From NCBI GenBank assembly GCA_963678675.1, contig OY783196.1:28994827-29058826 (forward strand): a DNA stretch of 64,000 bases, read 5' to 3'. How positions within the stretch are numbered: the first letter of the stretch is position 1; the number at the start of each line of letters is the position of its first letter. The notes under the pieces were generated by a model that worked only from the letters and a program-made list of their open reading frames with translations, searched no databases and had not been told where the DNA came from. The position numbers and the translations under genes are program-made. Positions 24,201-35,300 of the stretch are shown here, one piece after another. The stretch comes from Xiphydria camelus. Its lineage: Eukaryota; Arthropoda; Insecta; Hymenoptera; Xiphydriidae.

Positions 24201-26254
24201 CTCATCGCGTCTAATTTTGTCGCGCGTACACAGAAGGCAATGTGTCTCCCAAACTGAACGGTCAATAGCGTTATCTTTTTCCCCGATTGAGAAATTAAGC
24301 AAGTTCCGCACGCGCGCGGCGATTCTCCACGGCCGAAGATAGCGTTTCGAGGAATCCGTCGAATTCGCCGCTTCGTTTCCAATGGTCTCTGCTCTTCGGT
24401 CACCCGAAAACTCGGGGAAGAGTCGTTTCTGAACAAATCCCCCCTCGCCCCGGCAAACTACTCTCGCGGCCTTTCTCCACGACCGGTTCAAAAGCGCGCG
24501 TCCCCTCCCGCTACACGGCCAGCCGCCGCTCGAATGTCAGAAGTTCGCACCTAACCGCGCCGGCAATTCGGAACGGAACCAAGCCGCGCCGCGTCTCGGT
24601 CGCGACGTTTCGAACGTCACACGCGATTGCCGACACACGCGCGCGCGACCGATTTATTAATTTCTCGTGCAACGGTGATATCGGTGGCGCTATCGATCCT
24701 CCAAGGACGTCCGCTCCTCTCCCCCTTTCGCTCTCGCGCGCGCAAATGAACGAACGAGCGCGGCGCGTAAGGTCGAGGCTCGTTTACCGCAAGAAAAATT
24801 CTAAACAATCGTCCGGCGGCGTTGCCGCTTCGTGACATCGTTTCGTTCATTGTCGGGATACGCGCGTTCCACTTTGTCGATATATCTATATATACGCGCG
24901 TTTATGTCATGTATACCGACCGATAGGCGCTTAGCGGTACCGCGGCGGCTATCTCGATCTTACCGGGCCACGTTTTTCGAGGGCGTTGCGATAGCGTCGA
25001 GGATTTCGAGTGTAAAGCTTCCCCCAGAAGCGTCTACCATTTGGGGAACGCGGCGCGGCGAGCAGGAGGGCAATTCAGGTGTTCGCAATACCTAGTTGGA
25101 AATTTCGTTTAGGTAAACGCCTGGCTTGAATTGCAGGGAAAAGTTCGTGGTGGGGAGGGAGGGCATCAGTGCTACTTTTGTGCGCCAGGTTTCCCGTCCG
25201 TTTCGAAGTTAAATTTAGCGTGGGTGGGCGGTCTTTCGCCAGGCCTGGCTGAGAACTGCGGACGATCCGCAGCTGTCCCGCCGACGAAATAAAGTTGGAC
25301 GTCGGGCAGGGACAAAGCACGCCGATAGTTTCATCGAATCTCGAGAGAAACTTCGCGAGCGTACAGCGCGCACCGAAAGGCGCGTGCGCGCGTGGAAACG
25401 CGAGACAAAATTTCGCGTCACTGCGTCAAGTCTCCGTGAATGGTTCCGCGATTTTATCCGATGCCGGTCGGGACGTTTTGACCCGTACTGTACGGCGCGC
25501 CGCGGCGGCGGTGGCGGCCCCACCGCCGCGCGTTTCATAATCCGTACACACAGCATCGTTCGAGGCTCTAGCCTCGAGAAAGAAAGCCTTGATGGTGCTC
25601 GCTGGTGAAACGGCGTTGAAATAGGGTAAACGCACTTCCCCTCCGGCCCCGCGTAGCGATAAACCGGCGAAGGAGACCGCGGCGTGGAATATCCGGCGGA
25701 CGGTCGTGATCTCCCGGTTCAACGACCAAAATGCAGCCGTGGCGTATCGATCTCCGTAGCGGGGAAGAACCCCGCCGCGGTGTCTTGCGGCGCGGCGCGG
25801 CGCGTGTCGAGTTCTCGTTCGCATCTGCTGCACGGCTGTCCGATCGATATCGAGTCGTTCAAAAGTCGAGTTCGACTTTGTACTTTCGACGGGGCATCGG
25901 ATTGACGCGTTCTGCGCGAGAGACAATCGATCCGGACTCGTTGCGGGTCATCGTTGCATCATTGCGGTACGCGAGCGCGCGCGCTGGTGCGATGTACCGA
26001 CGCGGAAAATAGGCCGTAGAGACAATCGAGAGTATAGCGACGAGACGCGCAAGACTAACGCGCCTCTCTCTTTCGTCTGCTTACAGGATACTCTTGTACA
26101 TGCACTTCCATCGGACAGACCAGGGTTCGCAAAGGGCTTCCGAAAGAATCTGGGTGGACGCTGGCGTCGCCTGGTGAAGAGGAAGCCGGAAACGGAAATG
26201 TGTGCCATTCCTCCGGAACTTAAGGATCAGCTGAAGACCATCTACGTTTATTGA
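9133..26254 (+). CDS. 3' part of an unrecognised single-pass membrane protein gene (three exons in window)
   Basis: I do not recognise this family. Three exons join with matching phases: 9133-9226 (enters in phase 1, leaves in phase 2), 22845-23133 (phase 2 to 0) and 26087-26254 (phase 0 to TGA). The product runs from a short juxtamembrane segment (DPPIDSVYM) through a hydrophobic helix of about 23 residues and a basic stop-transfer (SKLRKRE) into a Ser/Thr-rich tail. A proline-rich stretch follows with a PPPY motif, which fits the PPxY class bound by WW domains. The last exon is basic in its middle (GFRKNLGGRWRRLVKRK) and ends in IYVY. The ectodomain exons must lie before this window, because the first exon enters in phase 1 with no usable start. 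I infer a type I plasma-membrane protein with a 150-residue cytoplasmic tail. The splice joins are seen; the orientation and location are inferred. Confidence 0.72.
9548..9848. repeat. MITE-like family A, copy 2
   Basis: It begins actgagagaaataattgctg and ends with the inverted partner gtcactggcaatcatttct. It shares gcgcaggaag with copy 1 (in inverse sense). It lies just inside the intron after the transmembrane exon. Confidence 0.7.
18509..18532. repeat. (TC)n microsatellite
   Basis: A clean run of TC dinucleotides in the long intron of the membrane protein gene. Confidence 0.85.
19412..19548. repeat. short imperfect inverted repeat
   Basis: The left arm has gatgtcatttttaaacgtac, then accagtgaataat. 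The right arm has attattcatcggttagtac, then atttaaaaatgatat. The two are inverse copies with a few mismatches. A small non-coding MITE-like element. Confidence 0.5.
20170..20304. repeat. perfect 32-bp inverted repeat (hairpin element)
   Basis: Arms 20170-20201 and 20273-20304 are perfect inverse copies over 32 bases (left starts ataccgtatgtccgtcggca). The loop is 71 bases. Perfect arms suggest recent origin or selection for the hairpin. Confidence 0.85.
20360..20790. repeat. nested inverted-repeat element (MITE-like)
   Basis: Outer pair: taggaatttattcacat (20411-20427) and its inverse atgtgaataaattccta (about 20727-20743). Inner pair: aaaaagcacgtattttttca (about 20520) and inverse tgaaaaaatacgtgcttttt (about 20660), then cgtaactcgttgctgtg (20559-20575) and cacagcaacgagttacg (20627-20643). 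The whole folds as one long interrupted hairpin. Confidence 0.75.
21887..21985 (+). promoter_or_regulatory. intronic core promoter: CCAAT boxes, full CRE, TATA, Inr
   Basis: In order on the plus strand: ATTGG (inverted CCAAT) at 21887-21891, CCAAT at 21911-21915, the palindromic CRE TGACGTCA at 21933-21940, TATAAG at 21949-21954, and an initiator-like TCAGAC with its A at 21982, 33 bases from the start of the TATA box. This order and spacing is what a focused RNA polymerase II promoter looks like. It lies 0.8 kb before the 22798 ATG and inside the 13.6 kb intron, so it should start transcripts lacking the membrane exon. The CRE suggests control by CREB/ATF-type factors. Confidence 0.65.
22798..26254 (+). 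CDS. short cytosolic isoform from an intronic promoter (predicted 167 aa)
   Basis: An ATG at 22798 (context agtataagATGg) opens a frame that runs through the acceptor at 22845 in the same frame as the tail exon, giving MVGSNGTMIAIRLVR joined to SKLRKRE. With the last exon this makes a 167-residue protein without the membrane span. A second in-frame ATG is at 22819. The start lies about 815 nt downstream of a strong core promoter at 21949-21982, so a first exon of roughly 21982-23133 is plausible. Upstream ATGs exist in this leader (for example near 22004), so translation may be weak or controlled. The promoter and open frame are seen; use of this isoform is inferred. Confidence 0.55.
22845..23133 (+). 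CDS. cytoplasmic-tail exon with PPxY motif
   Basis: The acceptor is cttgtccgcag|CAAG and the donor is CAG|gtaagc, 289 nt. It encodes SKLRKREDHSNAV, then a low-complexity Ser/Thr segment with runs of Thr, then GQFIWQFPPPYPPP and YTLYNNDQ. The basic start directly follows the membrane span of the previous exon, as expected for a stop-transfer signal. The PPPY at about 23072-23083 is a candidate WW-domain ligand. The same exon can be read from an upstream ATG at 22798 without splicing at the acceptor (see the short isoform). Confidence 0.75.
23134..26086 (+). other. last intron of the membrane protein gene
   Basis: It runs from donor CAG|gtaagc to acceptor gcttacag. It is GC-rich in the first 1.5 kb, where a 272-codon frame (23524-24342) is open by composition. 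No conserved element recognised. Confidence 0.6.
26087..26254 (+). CDS. terminal coding exon of the membrane protein gene
   Basis: The acceptor has a good pyrimidine tract (cctctctctttcgtctgcttacag). The exon enters in phase 0 and ends at TGA 26252-26254, encoding 55 residues: DTLVHALPSDRPGF, a strongly basic stretch GFRKNLGGRWRRLVKRK, and a C-terminus PELKDQLKTIYVY. The dense basic patch followed by a hydrophobic/aromatic end is the most protein-like part of the tail. The last residues could be a class II PDZ ligand, but that is a guess. Confidence 0.75.
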   Translation, partial: DTLVHALPSDRPGFAKGFRKNLGGRWRRLVKRKPETEMCAIPPELKDQLKTIYVY

Positions 26255-26937
26255 TCGCGATAGGCTGCTTGCTGCAGTCTTCTCTATGAACCTTCCACTC
26301 AGTAATCAATGCTTTCCCGTATCGTAAGATAGTTAGTCGTATTGGAGAGAGAAAGGGAGTGTGCAAGAGAGAGAAAGAGAATGAAAGCGGGGGAGAGAAA
26401 GGAAAGCGTGAGCGTGAAAGTTAACGAATGAACGCGGAGATCGGAGAAATAGGAAGAAAGGAGATTATGCGTGCGCGTGGAGGTACACGACAGTTCGGCG
26501 CAAAGATTGCAATGACGCTTGGTCGTAGAAATAGCTAGAAGCACGCGGGGCTCCCGCAATTATTAGCACATATCACGAAGTGCCTCGAAACAAGTCGAGA
26601 TCGAAAGGAAACGTTTTCTGGATTCGCATATCGGGTGGTTGCACGCTTCGCGGGCACTAGCTCTTTTTCACCCGGTTTTCCAGCGTCTATCCGGCGAAAC
26701 CCTTCCGACTCTCGCGTGAGACCAACGAAAGTTCTCGTCATTCGCTGAATCTGTTCAGAGTCTGACGATGGACTCGCTATTGACGATAAGTGCCTTTTGT
26801 CTTCACATCTGCTGCTGTTACTGCTGCGAGTTACCGAAACACCCGTTATAAGCATCCGTACACTCCTTAGGTGGATGAAGAATGCGAGAGTGGGAGAGAG
26901 AGAGAGAGAAAGGGAGAGAGGGAGAAAACGAAATAAA
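26255..26937 (+). other. 3' UTR candidate ending at AATAAA (26932-26937)
   Basis: After the stop codon the sequence is rich in purine GA repeats (about 26342-26400 and 26886-26930) and has no convincing coding frame on either strand. An AATAAA at 26932-26937 is the nearest standard polyadenylation signal on the plus strand, so the transcript may end near 26955. A longer 3' UTR reaching the convergent NAD kinase gene cannot be excluded. Confidence 0.4.
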
Positions 26938-28300
26938 ATGTTCGCGGAGGATGATGGCGTAAGAACTTCATGAGACTGACAATGTAAAGAGTACGACAAA
27001 ACGAGTTACCTCGTAGCTTTTGTGTACGATTTTACACGATTAGAAACTTTCAATCGCTAGTATTATGTATACCTGAGATATATAGAACGTTCGACTGCTC
27101 TAGGCTTTGACAGCGGCCGTTAAACTGTAAATAGATGTATAAAGCAATAACGTGTGCGAGCGAGCGCGATTTCTTGTTTGCGAGAGGATGGCCGATGTTC
27201 CCGAAAGCTGGAGAGGGGAGTGCCCGTTGTACGTACATGTACGTTTATCACGTGGAGTAGCACAGGGGTGGTAAGCGGGGCCTAGGCGGTGGCTTAGACC
27301 CCTCGACTTTCAACCCCCTTCCGTCGATGTGAAAAAACGCTGTAGCATTTCTTAGGAACTCGTAACATAGGCCAATTTTAAGACTATTAACGTTACGACG
27401 GCTCATATTGAGCCTATACTACACACTAACACATGGTACTTTAGTTGAATCGTTGTATTACGCCGTACTGTAGTATGTAACAAGCGGGAAACATGGCTCG
27501 ACGTAACCGGCGCGCCTCTGGATTTTCCGACCCGATTGCACGGGGTTCCGGCCGTGTTCGAAATTATCATTCTTCCCTTCCCATCATTTCCGTTTGTGTT
27601 ATTTTACATTCGCGCGACAGTTGTTCGCACGGACACGTAAACGCGTACAACTATATCCCTATAATTTATATGCAGTTTCCAAGCGAAAAGTCGAGAGAAA
27701 TATGTAGATGAAACAATTGTTACCGCTGGTGGACATGCTTCGTTGGCGGTCTTCGTCTTTTCCCATACTTTGTAATTAGGACTTTCGAGGATTAACACTC
27801 GTCGATTAATTTGTACATATATGTAAACCCCGCAAAGTCCATCGAATCGGACGTACGGAGACACACGTATATACTCGCGTAATTTAGTACGGCAAAAAAA
27901 ATCCCACAAAGAACCAACGATGTGCCTACATATCTATACGATAAAGTGATTTTTTTTTGTAACGATTACAATAGGATGGGCTGCGCTCTTGCTACCTAGT
28001 CACTCGTTAATATCGTCAGAAATTCTAACGTTAGAAAACTTCTGCGCAGCTTGCTAACTTCGGAATATCAGAGAATACAACAATATCAAATAAAGTATTT
28101 AAAAAGATTAAATTATCCGTCTACTTGTCTTCTCCTTGTCCATTTTTTTTTCTACAGGGCAGGTCCAGCCTGGCTGCACACGTGCAGAGATATAACGTGT
28201 ACAGCGATCGTGATTGGTCTTGGCGAATGGAGAAGGGTAATCGGGGAATGAAATTTAAAGGCGTGAAGCGTGAAAAAACTGATATCTGTACAAAAATTAT
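26938..28300. other. convergent intergenic region
   Basis: It lies between the 3' ends of the membrane protein gene (plus) and the NAD kinase gene (minus). Mixed composition, no gene or strong repeat seen. Confidence 0.45.
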
Positions 28301-28306
28301 TTTATT
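28301..28306 (-). promoter_or_regulatory. candidate polyadenylation signal of NAD kinase
   Basis: AATAAA on the minus strand, about 830 bases past the stop codon. An ATTAAA variant at 28965-28970 lies closer to the stop. Either could end the transcript. Confidence 0.35.
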
Positions 28307-29136
28307 AAAAAGAATTAGTAATAGGAAAAATTCATTCAACATTTACAACAAATTCATCTAGACGCATCCGCTTCGTGAAAATAATCATTAGGACCTACGA
28401 TTAAAATTGGTTTCGCCCTTTTCAACCACAAGTATTGATCCGTCATTGGTCATTGTCATTACGGATCACGAGAAGTCCTCCGCAGTTTGGTTCTTCCTGT
28501 TTGTTTTTGCGCTTACAACTTAAATAAATAAGAAAACACTTTATACACCAATGCGTACTCGTGAACTTTTAAACATTATCGGGAGCGCATATTGTTTCAG
28601 CCAGCGAGCAATATAACTTCGCGATAGGCGCTCGTGTATGCACCTCTTGATAAAATGCAGTCGATGCGCCATGTTGCATGAAATTGAAGGCAAGACGAAG
28701 TAAAACTGCAGGTCACCTCTTTCGCAGGAGCGTCTAAACGTAAGCGAAACACTCCGCGATCTATCGTCCGATGTGCTCGTTCGCTGAAAGGTTTGCTCCG
28801 TCGCTCCAAGAAAAAAAACGATCGACACGCGTACATCCAGACATTCGTTCGTCATGACGCCTCACCGACGCCGCAAGGTGGTCGACTTGGTCACTTCAAT
28901 ATCACGAATCGCTTTCGGAAGATCTCGTCAACCGTAGTAGTGTCGCGTCGCGTCTCCGTCAATTTTTAATACTATCGATTTGTGGGATCGAAATCATCTT
29001 CAAATTCTTGGAAGCAGTGCGCGCCGTGGTACCGTTCGACGATAACCACGACGAATGCGCGCGCGCGCGACCACACCACCATTGAAGTCATAAAGCAGCG
29101 AAGGATACAACCGAAGAAGGGGAAAAGGTAGGGGAT

Positions 29137-29329
29137 CTAGCTGTCGCGATCCAAAGAATCGAGAGTGTCGTTGCTGGAAGAATGGGTGAGATCGCTGTAC
29201 TCGTCGAGGTTCTTCTGCTTCTTCCGCACGTTCCAGTGGAGGCATTCCGCCAGGGAATCGAACCAGTCGGTGATCTGGTCGGCTGCGCAGATGCTGAGCA
29301 CCGGGTAGATTGACGTCGTCACCCGCAGG
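29137..29329 (-). CDS. Nadk: NAD kinase terminal exon
   Basis: The acceptor is ttttctttcag and the stop is at 29137-29139. After the split Ser it encodes [20 protein letters not shown], then [19 protein letters not shown], matching human [21 protein letters not shown]. It ends in a Ser/Asp-rich tail (TLDSLDRDS) where the human enzyme has a Glu-rich tail. Confidence 0.96.
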
Positions 29330-32300
29330 CTGAAAGAAAATTGAAGCGTTGAAGGAAAACGCGCGTCGAGAGGCTTGGAACAGAGAAACACGTACGACTG
29401 GCAAAACGCGATGAAAGTATAGACTATTTATCGAGGGTAAATATAAGTCTCGGAAAGTGAGACGTATGTAGAGAGCGGATGCGTAAAAAAAAATCGAAAA
29501 GAAAAGTATCGAGCGTGTGAAAGAAGTGAGAGCCGTAACGAAGCGAGGTCTCGTATCTTGTAAAGAGCTGGTATGATAGATATTTTCAGTCGAAAAATAA
29601 AACTGTACGTAGAGGGTAAGCGGTTCCAATATGGAGAGCGAATGATCACTTGAAAGACGTGCCGATCGACCGCGATCCGCCTTATTCACATTCGAGCCAC
29701 TTACCCGTCCGGGGTACATGTACCGTCACCTGTTTCAGCGCAGCAGCCCACAGCCCACGTCTCATGAAATGTTAGTAAAAAGCGAATTTCTCTCCTAGAT
29801 GAAATCGATGCACTGGAATATCGCGATTTAGGGCTTAGAACATTGTCGATTTTCTTCAAAGAAGAGACTTTGAACCGGATAAACCGGAGAGAAATTGTTC
29901 GCGAATAAAATATCATAAAGTGACTATCGCCAGATTGCGTCAACATGGCTTTGTGAGAAACGACGAACGAGCGGATACGAATGAATGCAACTAAATGATG
30001 GGACAAACCTGTCCCCCATCCGTAGCTCTTGCTGATTGCGACCGTCAAAGGAGACGTAGGCTGTGTTGCGGGCCGTGCTGTGTGCCATTATCTGAAAGCA
30101 CGAAGGAGTATGATTACTGATAAAGTGAAAGATTCGTATGCACCTGTCGCCGTGGAAAAGCTCCTGTCGATTCCTCCCGTCGAAGGACACCCAGGACGTG
30201 TTTCTGCTCTCTGGCGAGACCGAGATCTGACGTTGCATAAAACAATCAGCATTACAGACGAATCTCCTCGATTAATTTAGGATTTCGCGCGATAGTGTGG
30301 CGCTGAGCAGTCGAAGGCATCTCTTTCGATCAATTATCACCGGATATTAAAAAAAAACCGACATCGCGAAATACGCGTTCTCCGGACTTCGAAAGGTTGA
30401 CTGGACGTACCTTGAGCTCCACTCCCGCGGGAACGACGATGGGTCTGAAGGACAGCGAATGCGGACAGATCGGGGTGATCATGATGGCGGGAACGGAAGG
30501 ATGGATCATGCTGGCTCCAGCCGCGACGGCGTACGCGGTGGATCCTGTGGGCGTGCTGACGATCAGCCCGTCGCCCTGGACACTGGTCACGTGCTTCCCG
30601 TCGATGAAGAGGTCGATGTTCGACAGATACGGGGACGGGCCGCGGTCGACGACAACGTCGTTCAGTACCAGGAGATTCGTCGGCGGTTTGGGCACCTGGC
30701 CGTCCTCGTTCTTACGCATGATTATGCAGCGAAGTCGACTGCGCAGCGTGAGCGCCGCGTGACCTGAAACGTTCAGAGTTCTTCTGTTTAAACACGTGGA
30801 AAGAGAGGATTCGTGCGCGATTTTTGCGACAATCATCAGCGGCAGATGCGAAGCGTACGGGCGGACGAAGATGACGTTGGATTGAGAAAGAACCGATGAC
30901 GGGTTATCCGTTCCTCGCGGCTCGTTGAATAGACGCGTCGCAAGGAAGGAAGAAAAGCGCGGTGCACGGTGCGACGTTAAAGGTTTATCAGATTCGTCGT
31001 GGATTTCGTAAGCACTCTCGGGTTACAGACGTTAATTAAGACTAATGAGTAATGGAGAATAACGTCCACCGCGGGCCGCGCTCAAAGACATTTTGTTCAG
31101 TTATTTCTCGGCGAATAATTATCGGGTTTAGAAGGGAAGAAAATATCGTGGAATTCTACGACGGTGATAGGGAAGACTGGAGGAGCGTCTCTATCAGAGA
31201 CTGTAAAATTATCCAATTGCTTCAGTACCGTTATACTCCGCCGTTTCTTCCGAGTCGACGTCCTCGAAGTCGTCAACTTTTTCTAAGTCTTCTTGATCTT
31301 TGGAAATCTCACTCGTAACGCTACCGACGTAGTTCTCTGATATCGTCGGTACGATAGTCGACTCGAAGGTCACGGATTTCATGGATGGAGACGGGGGAGA
31401 GAAGTTCGGATGGAAAATCGTACCGCGAGTCTTTGTTTCTTTGGGACCTGGGAAAGAAGGGAAGTGGCCCTGATAGGAATGGTCTATGGATAGCAGTATC
31501 ATCAATGATATCATTGGATGCTCGCTTCACAATCCAAGCAATTTAGCGCGCTAAGAATCGAAGACGAGTAACGAGCGAAAGAAAATGCCTTACCTTCGAG
31601 TACATTCGTGACTTGCTCCTGGAAATTATCGAACTCAAAGGGCGTGAGGAATCCGAGGGAACCGAGATGGAATGCCATTATGGGAGGTACCGATTGCTGG
31701 AACAGCTGGCTCGCGTAGAGGAGCGTGCCGTCGCCACCCAGACACACGATGAAGTCGATACGGTCCTGCAGAAAATCTCTTTAAAATCCGAGAAATCACT
31801 AAATTAACGTTTCATCGGCAGGGACGGCTCCTGGGCCGGTCGAGACGTTCTAGCGGAAGATCCGGAAGCGGAAGACGATAGATCCGGTGGAATTTTTAGG
31901 ATGTCTCCGGTTCATTGATCGCGGAGACTGTATTGCCGAGAACGGGCAACCGGAACGCGATCATCCGCTCGACGAGCCCGACGGAATCGACGCGTGAAAT
32001 CTATAAAATCTGCTCGCGAGCGACGAGCTTCGCGTACCTGCAGATCGTCCGTGCCATCCCGGAAGGTTTGAAGTCTATCTCGGACGCCCTGAAATCCGGT
32101 GTCTCTCGAGAGAGCGGGCTCCTCCAGGACCGAGGCCTCCACGAAAACCACCATTCGTTTTTCCTGTCGACAGAAGAAATCATTCTTTACATCTGCAAAG
32201 AATTTCCGTAAACAAACAATCACGACTCGACTGGATGTATCACATCCAATGGAGAATGCATCTAAATCGAGATAAACCGACGTCGGGTAGGTGTACCAGT

Positions 32301-35300
32301 TATAGCCATGTTTAAGGATTTTTCAAATGTCATGCCTTGTATTTTGTAAAGAATTAACATATCGTTACATTCTATGGTGCTAAATGATAGATTGTATAGT
32401 TTTCTTGCAGCAATTCATGAAAAAAAATATAACAATCTTTCCATAAAATGAAAAAAAAAACCATAAAAAGGAAAAACTGCCGATTTTCCCTATTGTAGCC
32501 ACTCATCACCATTAATAACCAGGTGTATGTATTCGTGTCACGTCAGCTTATACTGTTTGATCAGCGATTTTAAATCTTAAGGAGGCAATTTAAAGCATAT
32601 ATCTTAGTTATAAGACAAAAATCTGGGAGGTGGCTATAACTGGTACAGTGGCTATAACTGGTACGCCGACCCTCCGAAGAGAATTTAAAGAAAAGCTCGG
32701 CGCATAAAACTTCCTTTCGTAGTATCGGAAGCGATGAGCTTCGAGGGACCGATCAGCCTGGCGCTTTCACATTCCGTCTTCGCGATCGACGGTCGTGTTC
32801 GCGTTCTCGGTATCTATTCAACGATCGATTATATCGGCGCGCGATTACGTCATCGGAGAGGAATATCCCGCTATTGAAACGAATGCCGAGTCACGTCTCG
32901 GAAGCACCCGCGTGTATCACGCAATCATCCAATTCGCGATCGTCATTGAGATTTCGTTCCGGATTGGCAAGCGGAGAGTTTATCTCGCTATTCGCGAACC
33001 ATTGTAATCGCGACGAGTGCGGGAATTACGGCAAGTAGGTACGCTCTCGACCTGTGCTATTCTACGCGACGCATACATACGTAACGCCGACGCATACGTT
33101 ACACCGAGATAACGATTCGCTCCAAGATTACCTCGATCAGCCATGTGACCAGTTGAACGAACGGCGTGAGCACCGACGAGTCCCGGATCTTCTTTATCAC
33201 GAGGACGGTGAGAGGCGGCTTGTACCACGTCAGTCTCTGCGAGGCCGGGTCCTGAATGGTCCTGCAACGGATGAAACAAATTCGTGAGCTTCCGTCTCGC
33301 GCAGTCTTCTTCGCTCGACTTTGGCGGCCGAGCTGATCGGCGTCGCGTGTACCTATAGTCGGGTCCCTCGTACCAACAGGTGTCCCATTCGTCGAGTTTC
33401 TCGGTCGGCGCCGCGGCGCACTCTCCGCGACCGACGCGTCGATAGCGCGGAAGATAACGACCGTCGCGGTCGCGTAAAAGTAGCGTTCGATGCGCGTTCT
33501 GAGATTTCCCGCGTCGGCCGGAAAACCGGCGCGCGGGAGGACCGAGTCCTAGCATCGAAGGGTTTGTGAACGATCGCGGGACTTCGTTCATTGCATTTGA
33601 TCGTCAATATTTTGTCGCGAGCGATGCGACTGCGCGGAGATCGTGAGTCTCTCTTTTTTTTATCACGAGGAGATAGTTTTATGGTTGATATGTCGGGTTT
33701 ATCGAATGATCGAGCGCGGTGGATTATATTTATCGTCGAATCACTGCGCGAAAGGAATGGAGACGTTTCGACACCGACTCCGGCAACGTAGGTACGGATA
33801 CACTGCGAACGATGCACGCACTGGCGCTTTTCCTCACTCGCCATTTCGTTGTACGATAAAAGCTCTCGACGGGCTCCATGCTCTCGTCCACGTTCGGACG
33901 CGTTGCCTTCGTCAGAAGAATAATATTCGAAAATAACGCTCCGCCTTTTCTTTGTCGTCTTCGAAGATTTCGACCAATTAACGCGCGAGTGCACGAGATA
34001 CGGCTTGCGATGTACACGTGATCTCGGCCGCGTGTGTGTATCTGTGTATTCCGCGATGACCCCTGTCTCCGTCGCGAATCGCGGCACGCGAAAATAAAAT
34101 TCATAAAAATACGAATCGCGATAAGAATAATAACAAGGAGGAACAAATAGTAGGGCCGAGAATAATTAACGAAGTGGAGGAGAGAGAATATCGCAAAAAA
34201 GAGGCGAAATCGCAGAGATTCGATGGAACCACGCGCATCGAAATTGATCGAGGTGAATGTGTCGTTTATAAATGATACAACGAACCGGCCTACGCGTGTT
34301 AAATTCGACAGATATTATTTCGTATACATGTATACGCTTTATTAACTCGCTGGTGTCGTTGTAATGCCACGTACATAACAAACGAAAACAACAATCTTAT
34401 AAAAATGAATATTTGAAAATGATATCTTCATTGGACGATATGAAACATTTGTATTATTAATTATCAAAAGGCCAATATAAATATTTCACCGTACCTGGTT
34501 CTTTCTTATATTATCGATCCTATAAAAAATCTCTGCCAATTCATCATCGCACATGCGAGGAACACGGGATCAAGTGCCACTTAAATCGGCACAAAATTCA
34601 TGCGTCTGACGAAAGGTCAGCTGTATACTTTGTGTACCGTTCTCGTTGTATTGATTAGAGGGAAGTGTAGGTGCCTCGTTTAATTATTCAACAGGCTCTT
34701 ATCGACTTTGACTCTAGATACGTACATCTCGACGGTCGAAGAACCTTCGGCCATGCCGTCAGTACGTGTACCTCTCGGTGGAGGCGCGCTTTGTATTACG
34801 CGTCTGAACTTTTGTATCGAACGAACTGACTATATTTTCTACGATATTTCATTCCTAAGCGATGGAGTAAAAACGGCTATTTCCGCAATTAATCAACCTT
34901 GCAGGGTGTATTTGAAAAGGTATCGATTACATAGCCGTATTAGATGTCTCGAAAGAAACCCCACCAAACTGCTCCTAATTTTTATCAAATTACATCGTCT
35001 AAATGACGCGATACGAACAGTTAAACTATCTCCAAAGGGATAAAATCAACGCCTCTCGCGCGTCTCGAAAGCAAACCCACCTGTCAAATCCAACCATCGT
35101 GCCGTTTCGGATCGAGCGTCCCGCACCGACTGCTGGCTGACTTTCGCGCCGTATTTTTTAACGTTAAATATAAACGGTGTACGCGCCTGCGCGATGATAG
35201 TTCTGCGTACGTGGAATAAAATTCAATCCCGATTATCGCTGGTGCTCGGCGATTATTTAATTCCCATCGTAGCGCGGTAGGGTCGCAGCGCGATGTCTTC

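Noticed and set aside
23524..24342. 272-codon plus-strand frame
   Set aside because: It lies wholly in an intron, is Arg/Ser-rich, has overlapping antisense frames of similar length, and shows no motif. GC-rich DNA has few stop codons.
33353..34087. 244-codon minus-strand frame
   Set aside because: It lies in a NAD kinase intron, upstream of exon 3 (33261-33132), with Arg/Ser-rich composition, no motif and no phase-matched splice ends.
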